Source of the DNA: Enterococcus ureasiticus
GTDB taxonomy: Bacteria; Bacillota; Bacilli; Lactobacillales; Enterococcaceae
Assembly (NCBI RefSeq): GCF_001730285.1
Contig: NZ_MIJZ01000001.1
Coordinates: 992,001-1,056,000, forward strand
Direction: 5' to 3'
DNA: 64,000 nt
This document shows, piece after piece, positions 42,010-50,673 of the stretch. The translations under genes were made by a program, and so were the position numbers. Every line of letters starts with the position of its first letter. Position 1 is the stretch's first letter. Below the pieces are notes generated by a model. That model searched no databases, had not been told where the DNA came from, and saw nothing but the letters and a program-made list of their open reading frames with translations.

Positions 42010-42795
42010 TTAAATTTCTGGATCTCGATTGCAATCTTTTGAATAAACGTACATTAAAGGCTCATCACGTCCTACAGCGTAAGCTGCTTGTTGCACATAT
42101 GAACTCATAAAGATGTAATCGCCTTTTTCGACTGGCATCCATTCGTTATCCAAGTTATACATTCCTTGTCCAGAAAGTAGGTAAGCGCCGTGTTCTTGAT
42201 AATGCGTTTCAATATAACCATGACTTGCTCCTGGTTCAAATGAAAGGATGTGGAAGTTCATATCAAAACCTAAATCTTTTGGTAAAAAATCCCATAAAAG
42301 AACATCTTTCATGCCTTCATATTCAATTGGTTCCATATCATTGACATTACCGACTACTTTATGTGCTTCATAGCCTTCTAATGGTTGATAACGTTTTTTG
42401 TATAAGAAAATTTCAGTATCCGCATCTTGCCCATTTTCCAAATACATTAATGTGCTAGCAGTAAGATAAGCATATCCACCTTTTGTTAATTCATGCGTCT
42501 CCGTACCATCATTGACTTTTAAAACACCATCGATCACATAAACAAGCGTTTCAACGCCTTCTCCACCAAAACCTCGTTGGTTTTTACCATCTTTGTGCAT
42601 CGTGATAATATAATCAACAAAATTCGCACCTAATTGTTTAGAACCCAAAATTGAGCAATCACAATTTTCAAAACCTGGAATTACATTATTTACTAACCCA
42701 TCATGAGGAATCAATGCGTAATTATTTTTTTTGATCACGGCTCTAGATGATAATAAACCATCTAGATAACCTGTTTGATTATTTTTATAGCCCAT
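42010..42795 (-). CDS. allE: (S)-Ureidoglycine aminohydrolase
   Basis: Bicupin Mn2+ enzyme (E. coli YlbA/AllE) releasing ammonia from ureidoglycine to give (S)-ureidoglycolate. 261 residues, two cupin halves: the first with [16 protein letters not shown], the second (from about residue 185) with [24 protein letters not shown] split by its metal-binding His and Glu. Between allC and allD in the operon. Confidence 0.93.
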   Translation of the reverse strand: MGYKNNQTGYLDGLLSSRAVIKKNNYALIPHDGLVNNVIPGFENCDCSILGSKQLGANFVDYIITMHKDGKNQRGFGGEGVETLVYVIDGVLKVNDGTETHELTKGGYAYLTASTLMYLENGQDADTEIFLYKKRYQPLEGYEAHKVVGNVNDMEPIEYEGMKDVLLWDFLPKDLGFDMNFHILSFEPGASHGYIETHYQEHGAYLLSGQGMYNLDNEWMPVEKGDYIFMSSYVQQAAYAVGRDEPLMYVYSKDCNRDPEI

Positions 42796-42816
42796 TTTTA
42801 TTTTTCCTACTTTCTT

Positions 42817-44043
42817 TTATTTATAAGCTAATTCGTATAATGTGCTAGCTAAAACTTTGACACCGTTGACTAAATCATCGATATCTGTTGCTTCGGCTGG
42901 ATTATGGCTGATACCATTGATACTTGGTACAAAAATCATCGCTGTTGGGAAATTTGGTGCGATGATTTGAGAATCATGTCCAGCTCCACTATGCATGACT
43001 TTGTATTTCATATTTTCAGCAATAGCAGCTGTTTCGATGGCTGTTACGATCTCTTCATTCATTGGAACTGGTGCTTCGTCCATCCATAAATCGATATCGA
43101 TTTCTAAACCATGTTTCGCTGCAATATCTCTCATCAATTGTTCAATTTCTTGTGTAAATGCGTGAAGCTCATCGTTATCTGTATGGCGGCAATCCATTGT
43201 AAATAACACTTCTCCTGGAACAACGTTAACTGTATTAGGTTTTGGTTCTACTTTACCAAATGTTAACACAAGAGGATCGCCAACTTCTAATGCACGATCG
43301 ATGGCTTCAGAACAAATTTTAGCAAAACCATAAACGGCATCTTTACGATAGCCCATCGGAGTAGTTCCCGCATGGTTTGCTTCACCTTTTAAGACAATCG
43401 TATAACGTCTTTGTCCAGCGATATTATTTACAACACCAATTTGTAATTGTTCTTTTTCTAGTACTGTTCCTTGTTCGATGTGGATTTCTACAAACGCTTT
43501 GATATCATCTCTCGCAGCTTTATTTTCATCTCTAAAGTCAAAACCATGACGTTGCATTTCTTCAACGAATTTCAAGCCTTCAAAGTCAGCGATTTCAATA
43601 ACATCTTCTTTTTTCGCTTCACCGACAAAGTTCTTACTACCCCAGAATACTGTAGGGAAACGGCTACCTTCTTCTTCTGCCATTGAGATAACTTCTAATG
43701 AACGTTTTGGTTTGCCGTGTGTTTCAAGTAAATACTGAATTGCAACATATGCTGCAATGACACCAAATTGACCATCTAAGTTTCCCCCGTTAACAACAGT
43801 ATCAATGTGAGAACCAGATAAAATTGTTTCTTCTGGATGGTCAGTTCCTTCTAATCTACCAAAGAGGTTACCGATCTCATCAAATGAAGCGGTCATGCCG
43901 ATTGTTTCTAATTTTTCTTTTACAGATTTTTGCGCTTCCAACCAAGAATCAGAATACAATAAACGTGTCATCCCACCGGTTGGGTCGTTGCCAATACTTG
44001 ATAAGTGATCGATATTTTCTTGTAAAACTTTTTTTAAGTCCAT
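42817..44043 (-). CDS. allC: Allantoate amidohydrolase
   Basis: M20-family bimetal hydrolase converting allantoate to ureidoglycine, ammonia and CO2. About 408 residues with SGSHIDTVVNGGNLDGQFGV (metal His and Asp), MAEEEGSRFP (catalytic Glu), VEIHIEQGTVLE, NHAGTTPM and SGAGHDSQ. ATG 44043 lies 9 bp after GAGGGAG; the ATG at 44052 is too close to it. First gene of the large operon allC-allE-allD-allD-allF-allG-allH-arcC. Confidence 0.94.
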   Translation of the reverse strand: MDLKKVLQENIDHLSSIGNDPTGGMTRLLYSDSWLEAQKSVKEKLETIGMTASFDEIGNLFGRLEGTDHPEETILSGSHIDTVVNGGNLDGQFGVIAAYVAIQYLLETHGKPKRSLEVISMAEEEGSRFPTVFWGSKNFVGEAKKEDVIEIADFEGLKFVEEMQRHGFDFRDENKAARDDIKAFVEIHIEQGTVLEKEQLQIGVVNNIAGQRRYTIVLKGEANHAGTTPMGYRKDAVYGFAKICSEAIDRALEVGDPLVLTFGKVEPKPNTVNVVPGEVLFTMDCRHTDNDELHAFTQEIEQLMRDIAAKHGLEIDIDLWMDEAPVPMNEEIVTAIETAAIAENMKYKVMHSGAGHDSQIIAPNFPTAMIFVPSINGISHNPAEATDIDDLVNGVKVLASTLYELAYK

Positions 44044-44077
44044 TTGATACATCTCCCTCTTTTATTATCATAATCAT

Positions 44078-44091
44078 TGTAAGCGGTTGCC
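44078..44091 (-). promoter_or_regulatory. cre site, allC operon
   Basis: Plus-strand TGTAAGCGGTTGCC, a cre-like site starting 12 bp downstream of the -10 box. Nearly identical to the site at 31064-31077. Confidence 0.6.
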
Positions 44092-44102
44092 CGTTTTCAT
44101 AC

Positions 44103-44139
44103 ACTATCCACATTTCACAAATTAACTCCTATCTTTGTG
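44103..44139 (-). promoter_or_regulatory. allC operon promoter with 24-bp dyad operator
   Basis: CACAAA-N12-TTTGTG (44116-44139) lies 7 bp upstream of a weak -10 GATAGT (minus strand, 44103-44108). The layout copies the promoter at 31089-31124, where the gap is 6 bp. Probable binding site for the island regulator. Confidence 0.6.
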
Positions 44140-44220
44140 CGCATTAAACATAATAGCTGGTAGTATTTGAGTTAAAATAGAAATAAGTTAGTGAAATTAT
44201 TTATATTCATAGGCTAATCT

Positions 44221-44290
44221 TTGAAAAAAAGATAGAATAGTAGTATGACTTAAAAGAGCCAAATTCATATTTTTCTGCCAAGCTTGAAAG
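44221..44290 (+). repeat. Possible degraded palindromic repeat, copy G
   Basis: GAAAAAAAGATAGAATAGTA, a short loop, then AATTCATATTTTTCTGCCAA resemble the inner arms of copies A and D and lie upstream of the hydrolase gene in the expected orientation. Divergent, so uncertain. Confidence 0.35.
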
Positions 44291-44362
44291 GAACATTGCT
44301 TGTTGATATTGAAAAGTACACAATGTTCCATTATTACCTATTTAAGATTAGGAGGACTTTTT

Positions 44363-45226
44363 ATGATAAAACAAACATTTCTTTATAATAATCTGGATGA
44401 TTTAGATTTATCCATGACCTTTTACTCAAATCAAAATGATTCTTCTACTAAAGCCACACTCATCTACTTTCATGGCGGCGGACTTCTCTATGGAACTAGA
44501 GATGATTTACCAGAAACTTATTGCGAGCTCTTAACCAAAAATGGTTATAACTTGTTGACTGTTGATTATCCATTGGCACCTGAAGTCAAACTTCCTACTA
44601 TTGTCACTTGCTTAAAAGAAGCAATTGATTGGTTCTTGAAAAATTACAAAACGATTTTGGGTCTAGAAAATTCAAATTACTTCCTTTTTGGCCGTTCTGC
44701 TGGTGGTTTTCTTACCTATTTATTATCTGCCCGTCATCGTTTCGAGGAGCAAAAAGGGCTGATCAGTTTTTATGGTTATTATGATTTGACTGATCCGACT
44801 TTCAGCCAGCCTAGCGGTTATTACAATCAATTTCCTAAGATTGCACCTTTAGCTGCTCAAGGGTTGATCCAATCTAGACCTATCACTGAAGTCTCTATTA
44901 ATGAGCGCTTTTCACTTTATTTATCTGGTCGCCAATTTGGTAATTGGTTGAGTTATCTAGTCAATACGCCAAGTGAAAAAGAAGATTTTAGTCTAACCGA
45001 AACAGAACTTACTGAGCTTCCGCCTACATTTCTAGCTCATAGCTCAGCTGATCAAGATGTGCCAGTTGAAGCATCACGCATTGCCAGCAATAAAATCCTA
45101 AATGTTACGTATGAAGAAGTTGAAAATCTCCCTCATGATTTTGATGGTGATATAACTAAAAGTGAAGGGCTTCAAGTTTATCAAGCTCTGATTGCATGGC
45201 TTGATAAAACATTAACCTCTACTTGA
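44363..45226 (+). CDS. Alpha/beta hydrolase, HSL-type esterase
   Basis: A 287-residue hydrolase of the hormone-sensitive-lipase type. The oxyanion motif HGGG is in YFHGGGLLYG (about residue 36), the nucleophile elbow is GRSAGG, the acid is probably in SSADQDVPVEAS and the His in NLPHDF. Cytoplasmic, substrate unknown. ATG 44363 has AGGAGG 7 bp upstream; a longer frame from 44300 lacks a site. Lies beyond the allC promoter in the opposite direction, so it is probably not part of allantoin catabolism. Confidence 0.87.
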   Translation: MIKQTFLYNNLDDLDLSMTFYSNQNDSSTKATLIYFHGGGLLYGTRDDLPETYCELLTKNGYNLLTVDYPLAPEVKLPTIVTCLKEAIDWFLKNYKTILGLENSNYFLFGRSAGGFLTYLLSARHRFEEQKGLISFYGYYDLTDPTFSQPSGYYNQFPKIAPLAAQGLIQSRPITEVSINERFSLYLSGRQFGNWLSYLVNTPSEKEDFSLTETELTELPPTFLAHSSADQDVPVEASRIASNKILNVTYEEVENLPHDFDGDITKSEGLQVYQALIAWLDKTLTST

Positions 45227-45264
45227 TTTTAACATAATCATGCTCTTCTATATAATATAGTAAA

Positions 45265-45298
45265 AAAAGACATTCCGGATTACTCAGGAATGTCTTTT
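45265..45298. terminator. Bidirectional terminator between hydrolase and tig
   Basis: AAAAGACATTCC and GGAATGTCTTTT form a perfect 12-bp stem with a 10-base loop, shared by the convergent genes. Confidence 0.88.
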
Positions 45299-45309
45299 AA
45301 AATTGCTTT

Positions 45310-46593
45310 TTATTTTTCAGTTGCAGTTTCAGTAATCACTTCTACTGCACGTTTCATGCGGATATCATGTTTTAACATGTCTTCTGTTAAGACTTTTTTA
45401 ACTTGATCGATCGGCATATTGTATTGTTCAGATAACTCTTTGATTTCATTGTCCATATCTTCTTGAGATACTTCAATGTTTTCAGCTTTAGCGATTTCTT
45501 CGATCACAAGATTTGTTTTCGTACGAACTTCTGCTTCTGCTTCGAATTGTTTGTGCAAGTCAGCTTCTGTTGTTCCAGTTAATTGATAGTACATATCTGG
45601 AGCGATTCCTTGACGTTGCATGTTGTTTAAGAATTCATCCATTGAACGGTGAACTTCGTCATGTACCATTACATGTGGAAGATCAACGATTTCTGCATTA
45701 TCAACAGCTTGACGGATCGCAGCTTCGTCTTTTGCTTCTGTTGCAGCAGTTTCTTTCGCTTCTGTTAATTCTTTACGGTATTTTTCTTTTAATTCGTCTA
45801 ATGATTCTACTGAATCGTCAACGTCTTTTGCAAATTCATCATCTAAAGTTGGTAATTCTTTTGCTTTCACTTCGTGAACTTTCACTTGGAAAACAGCTTC
45901 TTTACCAGCTAAATCTTCTGCTTGGTAATCTTCTGGGAATGTTACTTTTACTTCAACATCTTCTCCAGCTTTTTTACCAACTAATTGTTCTTCAAAGCCA
46001 GGGATGAAAGAGTTAGAACCTAATTCAAGAGAATAGTTTTCACCTTTTCCGCCTTCAAAAGCTTCTCCGTCTTTGAATCCTTCAAAGTCGATTACGACAG
46101 TATCGCCATCAACAGCTGCTTCGTCTTCTTTGATTACTAGTTCAGCTTGCGCTTCTAATTCACGTTGGATGCGTGCATCTACGTCTTCGTCTGTTACTTC
46201 ACGGTCTTGTTTTTCAACTGTTAAGTTTTTGTATTCGCCTAATTTAACTTCAGGTTTTACAGTCACTTCAGCCGTCACAACCCAATCTTCACCTTTATTC
46301 ATGCTTTCAACATCAATTTTAGGTTGAGCTACAGGGTCGATTCCAGCTTCTTTAACAGCTGCTTCGTATACTTCTGGTAAAACTGCGTTCAAAGCATCTT
46401 CATACAATGCTTCTTCGCCGTACATACGGTTGAATACCTGACGTGACACTTTTCCTTTACGGAATCCTGGAACGTTAAGATTTTTTTTGACTTTATCGAA
46501 TGCTTGTTTCAAGCCTTTTTCAATTAGAGTTTGATCAACTGAAAAAGTTAACACACCATCATTGGTGCCTTTTTTTTCAAATTTCGCAGACAT
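45310..46593 (-). CDS. tig: Trigger factor
   Basis: Ribosome-associated chaperone and peptidyl-prolyl isomerase of 427 residues. The ribosome-binding signature [12 protein letters not shown] lies near residues 40-50, the FKBP domain at about 155-240 ([19 protein letters not shown]), and the helical C-terminal arms follow. ATG 46593 is preceded by GGAGG at 7 bp. Monocistronic with a strong promoter. Confidence 0.97.
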   Translation of the reverse strand: MSAKFEKKGTNDGVLTFSVDQTLIEKGLKQAFDKVKKNLNVPGFRKGKVSRQVFNRMYGEEALYEDALNAVLPEVYEAAVKEAGIDPVAQPKIDVESMNKGEDWVVTAEVTVKPEVKLGEYKNLTVEKQDREVTDEDVDARIQRELEAQAELVIKEDEAAVDGDTVVIDFEGFKDGEAFEGGKGENYSLELGSNSFIPGFEEQLVGKKAGEDVEVKVTFPEDYQAEDLAGKEAVFQVKVHEVKAKELPTLDDEFAKDVDDSVESLDELKEKYRKELTEAKETAATEAKDEAAIRQAVDNAEIVDLPHVMVHDEVHRSMDEFLNNMQRQGIAPDMYYQLTGTTEADLHKQFEAEAEVRTKTNLVIEEIAKAENIEVSQEDMDNEIKELSEQYNMPIDQVKKVLTEDMLKHDIRMKRAVEVITETATEK

Positions 46594-46651
46594 TTGTTTC
46601 CCTCCGAATAACTTAATTTTATACATGAATTTATGCTATGCATACCTTTAA

Positions 46652-46680
46652 ATAGTACACTATAGCTTGGTAAATGTAAA
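46652..46680 (-). promoter_or_regulatory. tig promoter
   Basis: Minus-strand TTTACA (46675-46680), 17 bp, TACTAT (46652-46657). Confidence 0.65.
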
Positions 46681-46817
46681 CATTTTAGGTGAGAAGAATG
46701 TGAAGAAAATAAAGTTTTCTGTGATCTGCTTTGAAATTTATTATTTCAGCTACATAAAATAGCTCGCTTAGTTGTTAAATTAACGAAAGAGCTTCTTTCC
46801 CTCCATTACAACCATTA

Positions 46818-47174
46818 TTAATTAAACAACGTATCATGTAGTTTTTTAGCATAGCCATCCGTCATATTACAGACAAAATCAACTGCCATCTTCAAGCGGT
46901 AATACTCTTTATCTGATTCTGAACAACCTTCTGTTTCTCTCTTGTACAACTCTTCTGCGCTTCTAGGTAAGTTGTTGAATAATCGTTCTTCATATTTGTT
47001 CATCGGTTCTTTATCATATTTCAAGACAACAGGGACAAATTCATCTAATAGTCGATTGATAATGTTAAACCCCAGAACTTCTTGATCTAATATAGTCTTT
47101 GTCTGAAAAATGTGTTCATAAGAGAATTCTTTTAACGCATGAAAACATTTTACTTCATCACACTCTTCATTTTT
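46818..47174 (-). pseudogene. C-terminal fragment of a dGTPase-like (HD family) protein
   Basis: The frame is open from 47174 but has no usable start until the ATG at 47024. The translation CFHALKEFSYEHIFQTKTIL...DFVCNMTDGYAKKLHDTLF resembles the C-terminus of bacterial dGTP triphosphohydrolases. The catalytic HD region is absent, so the gene is truncated. The upstream part is replaced by a different small ORF overlapping at 47150-47174. Confidence 0.5.
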
Positions 47175-47464
47175 TCAGCAAAATCATTTAGAAGCTTCTC
47201 TATTCCAGGTTTTTCATCAATAGTCAAGAATGGTTGCTTATCACTTTGATATCCTCCTATAGAGTCACTTACAATAGGACTTTCAGCCTCAATCTCTTGT
47301 ATATCTACTATTGGCTCAGTAACATCTGCTTCCGTTTCAAGAAATATAGCAGCCTGATTCTCTTCTTGAAGGTTGCTTTCTTGTTTACCATTGCATAATA
47401 AATCTGAAAATGATCGTTGGTCACCATTTAAACTATATAATATAAAAAAGCTCACCCAGTTCAA
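47150..47464 (-). CDS. Small acidic protein of unknown function
   Basis: 104-residue frame with a TTG start, acidic and low in motifs; I recognise no family. A second frame just upstream (about 47470-47530) encodes VSRLKKMFQQSK and then stops, which could be the true N-terminus separated by a frameshift or small deletion. Located between the AbrB-like gene and the dGTPase fragment, so probably accessory DNA. Confidence 0.35.
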   Translation of the reverse strand: MNWVSFFILYSLNGDQRSFSDLLCNGKQESNLQEENQAAIFLETEADVTEPIVDIQEIEAESPIVSDSIGGYQSDKQPFLTIDEKPGIEKLLNDFAEKMKSVMK

Positions 47465-47558
47465 AAACTAAATGTATTAAAAACTATACTATTTATTTTG
47501 ATTGTTGAAACATTTTTTTTAACCGAGAAACAACTCCTTCTACAAGTTAAATACTTTC

Positions 47559-47816
47559 TCATTTCTCAACCAATTTTTTAAAGACTTGATCATACTTATT
47601 CATAAAAAAGTCTATATCATCAGACAATCTATTAGGAACATTTTCTAATTTGATCGCTAAAGATTTTTCTAATGTGACTTGTCCATCACGAATAATAAAA
47701 TCTAGTCTATCACCTTCATTTAGAGACAATACTTGGATTACTTCTTTAGGCAAAGATGTGATATATATACTGCCATTCTTTCTTATTTGTTTAGATTTTC
47801 TTATTGTTTCAGTCAT
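47559..47816 (-). CDS. AbrB/SpoVT-type DNA-binding protein
   Basis: 85 residues with the swapped-hairpin AbrB/MazE fold signature: KNGSIYITSLPKEVIQVLSL followed by NEGDRLDFIIRDGQVTLEKS. Such proteins act as transition regulators or as antitoxins. No toxin gene is evident beside it. ATG 47816 follows AGGAAGGA by 7 bp. Neighbouring debris suggests it came with a plasmid or island segment. Confidence 0.7.
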   Translation of the reverse strand: MTETIRKSKQIRKNGSIYITSLPKEVIQVLSLNEGDRLDFIIRDGQVTLEKSLAIKLENVPNRLSDDIDFFMNKYDQVFKKLVEK

Positions 47817-47945
47817 TTTTAGTTCCTTCCTGATCTTATTTATCAACGTTACACTCTTCCAACTTTCTCAACTTCAAAAAAATATTTTTCTCTCATGATA
47901 TAATAACCTTAAATTAGATACTCTAAAACAAGAAGGTGATAAATC

Positions 47946-48851
47946 ATGAAACTAAACAGAATGTTTGAAATCGTCTATCTTCTACTCGAAAGAAAAAAGA
48001 TTACAGCCAACGAGTTAGCTAGCTATTTTGAAGTCTCAAAAAGAACGATCCTACGTGATATAGAAGCCTTGTCTATCGCAGGTATTCCAATCTATACTTC
48101 TAAAGGTAAAGGCGGAGGTATTTCACTACTTGATAATTATGTACTAAACAAAACCATTATTTCAACAGATGAACAAGATCAAATTCTCTTTGCCCTTCAA
48201 AGTTTAGCTACGACGCAGCATTTAGATTCTGCAGACATTTTATCAAAGCTACAAGCACTATTTAGAAAAACAGACACTAACTGGATTGAAGTAGATTTTT
48301 CTCGTTGGGGCAAAACCGATCCAGACAATAAAAAATTTGAATTTTTGAAAAACGCTGTTCTTTCAGAAAAAGTTATTTCTTTTACTTATGCGAACTCTTA
48401 TGGATCGACGAGTTTAAAAACAGTTTACCCATTAAAATTACTCTTTAAATCTAAAGCTTGGTATCTTCAAGCCTATTGTACAATAAATCAAAATTATAGA
48501 ACATATAAAATCAATAGAATGATTCATATGAAAATACTCGATGAATTTTTTTCTAGGAAAAATTTTACAGTTCCAACGCTTGAAGAAGAAACTAGCTCAG
48601 CTCTGTTGCACTTAACACTTTTATTCTCAAAAGAGAGTGCTTTTAGAGTATATGATGAGTTTAATGTAAGTGATAGTCAAAAAAACAAAGATGGATCCCT
48701 TCTTGTGGATACACAATTACCAGAAGACGATTGGTTATACTCCTTTCTCCTATCTCTAGGCGCTTCAGTTAAAGTTATTTCACCGTCACATGTGAAAAAA
48801 AAGTTACTCACTCATATTGAAGCAATGAAGAAAAATTATTTAGATATATAA
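47946..48851 (+). CDS. WYL-domain transcriptional regulator (YafY type)
   Basis: 301 residues: an N-terminal HTH_11 winged helix (TANELASYFEVSKRTILRDIEAL), a WYL domain (about 135-205, KAWYLQAYCTINQNYRTYKINRM) and a C-terminal WCX-like extension. TATAAT at 47899-47904 marks its promoter. A 15-bp perfect dyad overlaps its stop codon and precedes the next gene, which it probably regulates. Confidence 0.88.
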   Translation: MKLNRMFEIVYLLLERKKITANELASYFEVSKRTILRDIEALSIAGIPIYTSKGKGGGISLLDNYVLNKTIISTDEQDQILFALQSLATTQHLDSADILSKLQALFRKTDTNWIEVDFSRWGKTDPDNKKFEFLKNAVLSEKVISFTYANSYGSTSLKTVYPLKLLFKSKAWYLQAYCTINQNYRTYKINRMIHMKILDEFFSRKNFTVPTLEEETSSALLHLTLLFSKESAFRVYDEFNVSDSQKNKDGSLLVDTQLPEDDWLYSFLLSLGASVKVISPSHVKKKLLTHIEAMKKNYLDI

Positions 48852-48879
48852 GGTGACAGATAGTTGTCACCTTATATAT
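48844..48879. promoter_or_regulatory. 15-bp dyad between WYL regulator and ClbS-like gene
   Basis: ATATATAAGGTGACA (48844-48858) and TGTCACCTTATATAT (48865-48879) are perfect inverted repeats with a 6-base spacer. No T-run follows, so an operator is more likely than a terminator. Confidence 0.55.
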
Positions 48880-48918
48880 GATACTATGAGGGTACAAACA
48901 CAAAGGAGCGTGAGCACC

Positions 48919-49464
48919 ATGTCAAGACCTACAACAAAAATAGATTTGATCACAACAGCAGACGAACAGTTTTCAACATTATGGCAACTTATTGATTCTA
49001 TGGATGATAAAAAGCAGAATGCCGTATTTGTATTTAATGAAGAGTTTTTAAAAAAAAGAAAAGAAGCCCATTGGCAACGGGATCAGAATTTGCGAGATGT
49101 CTTGATCCATTTATATGAATGGCATCAGTTGCTCTTAAACTGGGTAACATCTAATCAAAAAGGAGAAGCAAAACCATTCATACCTGCTCCATATAATTGG
49201 AGAACTTATGGTAAACTCAATGAAGAGTTTATCGAAAAACACCAAAATACATCCTTAAATGAAGCAAAGCAACTCCTTAAAAATAGCCATACTGATGTTT
49301 TAAAAATGATTGAAGCTTTTACGAGTGAAGAGTTATTTGCAAAAAATACTCTTCCTTGGACTGGAACTTCTACCCTAGGAAGTTATTGTGTTTCTGCAAC
49401 TTCTAGTCACTATGAATGGGCGATAAAAAAAATTAGAAAGCATATCAAATCGCCAGAAAAATAA
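48919..49464 (+). CDS. ClbS/DfsB family four-helix protein
   Basis: 181-residue DUF1706-type protein. Features: RPTTKIDLITTADEQFSTLW at the N-terminus, a W-H-x-x-x pattern in LYEWHQLLLNW and the C-terminal SATSSHYEWAIKKIRKHI. ClbS of colibactin producers is a self-resistance cyclopropane hydrolase; most relatives are uncharacterised and this context gives no toxin. ATG 48919 is about 10 bp after AAAGGAG. Confidence 0.82.
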   Translation: MSRPTTKIDLITTADEQFSTLWQLIDSMDDKKQNAVFVFNEEFLKKRKEAHWQRDQNLRDVLIHLYEWHQLLLNWVTSNQKGEAKPFIPAPYNWRTYGKLNEEFIEKHQNTSLNEAKQLLKNSHTDVLKMIEAFTSEELFAKNTLPWTGTSTLGSYCVSATSSHYEWAIKKIRKHIKSPEK

Positions 49465-49472
49465 TTGTACAA

Positions 49473-49540
49473 AAAATATACTAGGATTAAAGGGCAGAGT
49501 CATCCGTCGATGCGTTTCCCCTTAAATCTTAGTATATTTT
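49473..49540. terminator. Long bidirectional terminator hairpin
   Basis: AAAATATACTAGGATTAAAGGG pairs with CCCCTTAAATCTTAGTATATTTT (split arms 49473-49494 and 49518-49540) around a 23-base loop. Shared by the convergent ClbS-like and membrane protein genes. Confidence 0.7.
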
Positions 49541-49610
49541 AAAATAACCCCATCCTGTTGTATGCTCATTTTCTTTTGATTGAAGGCACAACTTTCAAAA
49601 CCTCATCTAC

Positions 49611-50066
49611 CTAAAAAACTGCTTGATCACTCGTAAAATGAAACTTCCCCATCGTGGTATAAATAATTAACTTTGTACTAGTTGACCGCCCACCATATTG
49701 TGTTCTATGCGAACTAACCTGTGCTTTTATATTGGTAATTTGTCCTTTTTTAATAAGTATTTCTTCTTTATTTATCCAAAGCTTTATGAAACTTTGACCA
49801 GATAAAATTCTAACTCTCTTAGAAAATAATTTTTTATACAGCCTTTCAAACAACGAACTAAAAACAAACCAACTTACTAAAAAACTTATTACAAACGCAA
49901 CTGGTTCGTATTCTGTATCTAAGAAACGATTTGTTGTACTACTTGTTGCAATAACGATTAACATAAAGCAACTAACTATGAAAAGAACAAACACCGTCTT
50001 TTTCACAATACTGTACTTAAAAAAATTAAAATCAGCTTCTAAAAGAAGTCTCATTCGTTTACCCAT
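49611..50066 (-). CDS. Small membrane protein of unknown function
   Basis: 151 residues with two hydrophobic helices (about 22-42 and 56-74) followed by a soluble C-terminal domain resembling YcxB-like or PH-like folds only loosely (IKLWINKEEILIKKG, STKLIIYTTMGKFHF). AAGGAG lies 8 bp before the ATG. It is divergent from the bacteriocin cluster, so an immunity role is conceivable but unsupported. Confidence 0.65.
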   Translation of the reverse strand: MGKRMRLLLEADFNFFKYSIVKKTVFVLFIVSCFMLIVIATSSTTNRFLDTEYEPVAFVISFLVSWFVFSSLFERLYKKLFSKRVRILSGQSFIKLWINKEEILIKKGQITNIKAQVSSHRTQYGGRSTSTKLIIYTTMGKFHFTSDQAVF

Positions 50067-50190
50067 TTAAAATTCTCCTTCTTCTTATATAGTATAAAAA
50101 ATTTGCGTGAAATCTAGATAAATTCAATAATGATGGCATAAATTGCTTCATCACTTAATTGAGAAAAAAGACAGAATATTCAAAAACCAG

Positions 50191-50220
50191 TTGACACCAA
50201 ACTCTTTTTTATAATATTAT
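50191..50220 (+). promoter_or_regulatory. Bacteriocin promoter
   Basis: Consensus TTGACA (50191-50196), 18 bp, TATTAT (50215-50220), about 33 bp before the expected start. Confidence 0.65.
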
Positions 50221-50252
50221 TCTTGTATAAAATAAGAAAAGATGTTTTTATC

Positions 50253-50643
50253 GTGAAAAATTTATTTGTCGTTTGTTGTTGTTACGATTGGTCTTACTTT
50301 TATTCCTATATCTACGAATGCTGAAGAAATCGGTGGTTGGTCAGAAGAAGACGGTAACTATTTAAACCCACATGTAATCCTAACTCGTGCTGCTGTTAAT
50401 CATAGAGGCAAAAGAGAAAACACAGTCATCTCCGGAAACACTGCATACAGAGCTCATGGCTGGACAACCTGGAAAGGGGTTTACCACTATACTACTGCTC
50501 GAATGGAAAAACACCGTGGCGGGACTGTTTTAACCACTTCCAATCGAAAATATGGTTGGAACGGAACTGAAGCTGCTTCACCTTGGTACAGAATTTCAAA
50601 CGGTGAAGATACAGCTGCTGCAAGAACTTATTATGGAAGATAA
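50253..50643 (+). CDS. Lactococcin-972-like bacteriocin precursor, apparently frameshifted
   Basis: The mature part begins after STNA with EEIGGW and holds YHYTTARM, a Trp/Tyr-rich body and the terminal ARTYYG typical of the lactococcin 972 family (septum-targeting, Sec-exported, unmodified). The frame itself opens only at a TTG (50266) without a ribosome site. A GTG at 50253 in another frame reads MKNLFVV; removing one T at 50272-50274 joins it to VVVTIGLTFIPISTNA, a textbook signal peptide. So the gene has probably suffered a one-base insertion. Followed by split permease and ABC genes of the same system. Confidence 0.75.
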
Positions 50644-50673
50644 AATTCTCATCGCTACAATTTAGATATCACC

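Noticed and set aside
45513-46007. Open frame of 164 codons on the plus strand opposite tig
   Set aside because: Leucine-rich antisense shadow of a conserved gene, with no ribosome site or promoter.
49611-50066. Immunity gene of the bacteriocin cluster
   Set aside because: Only proximity supports it; it is divergent, separated by its own terminator and has no family link.
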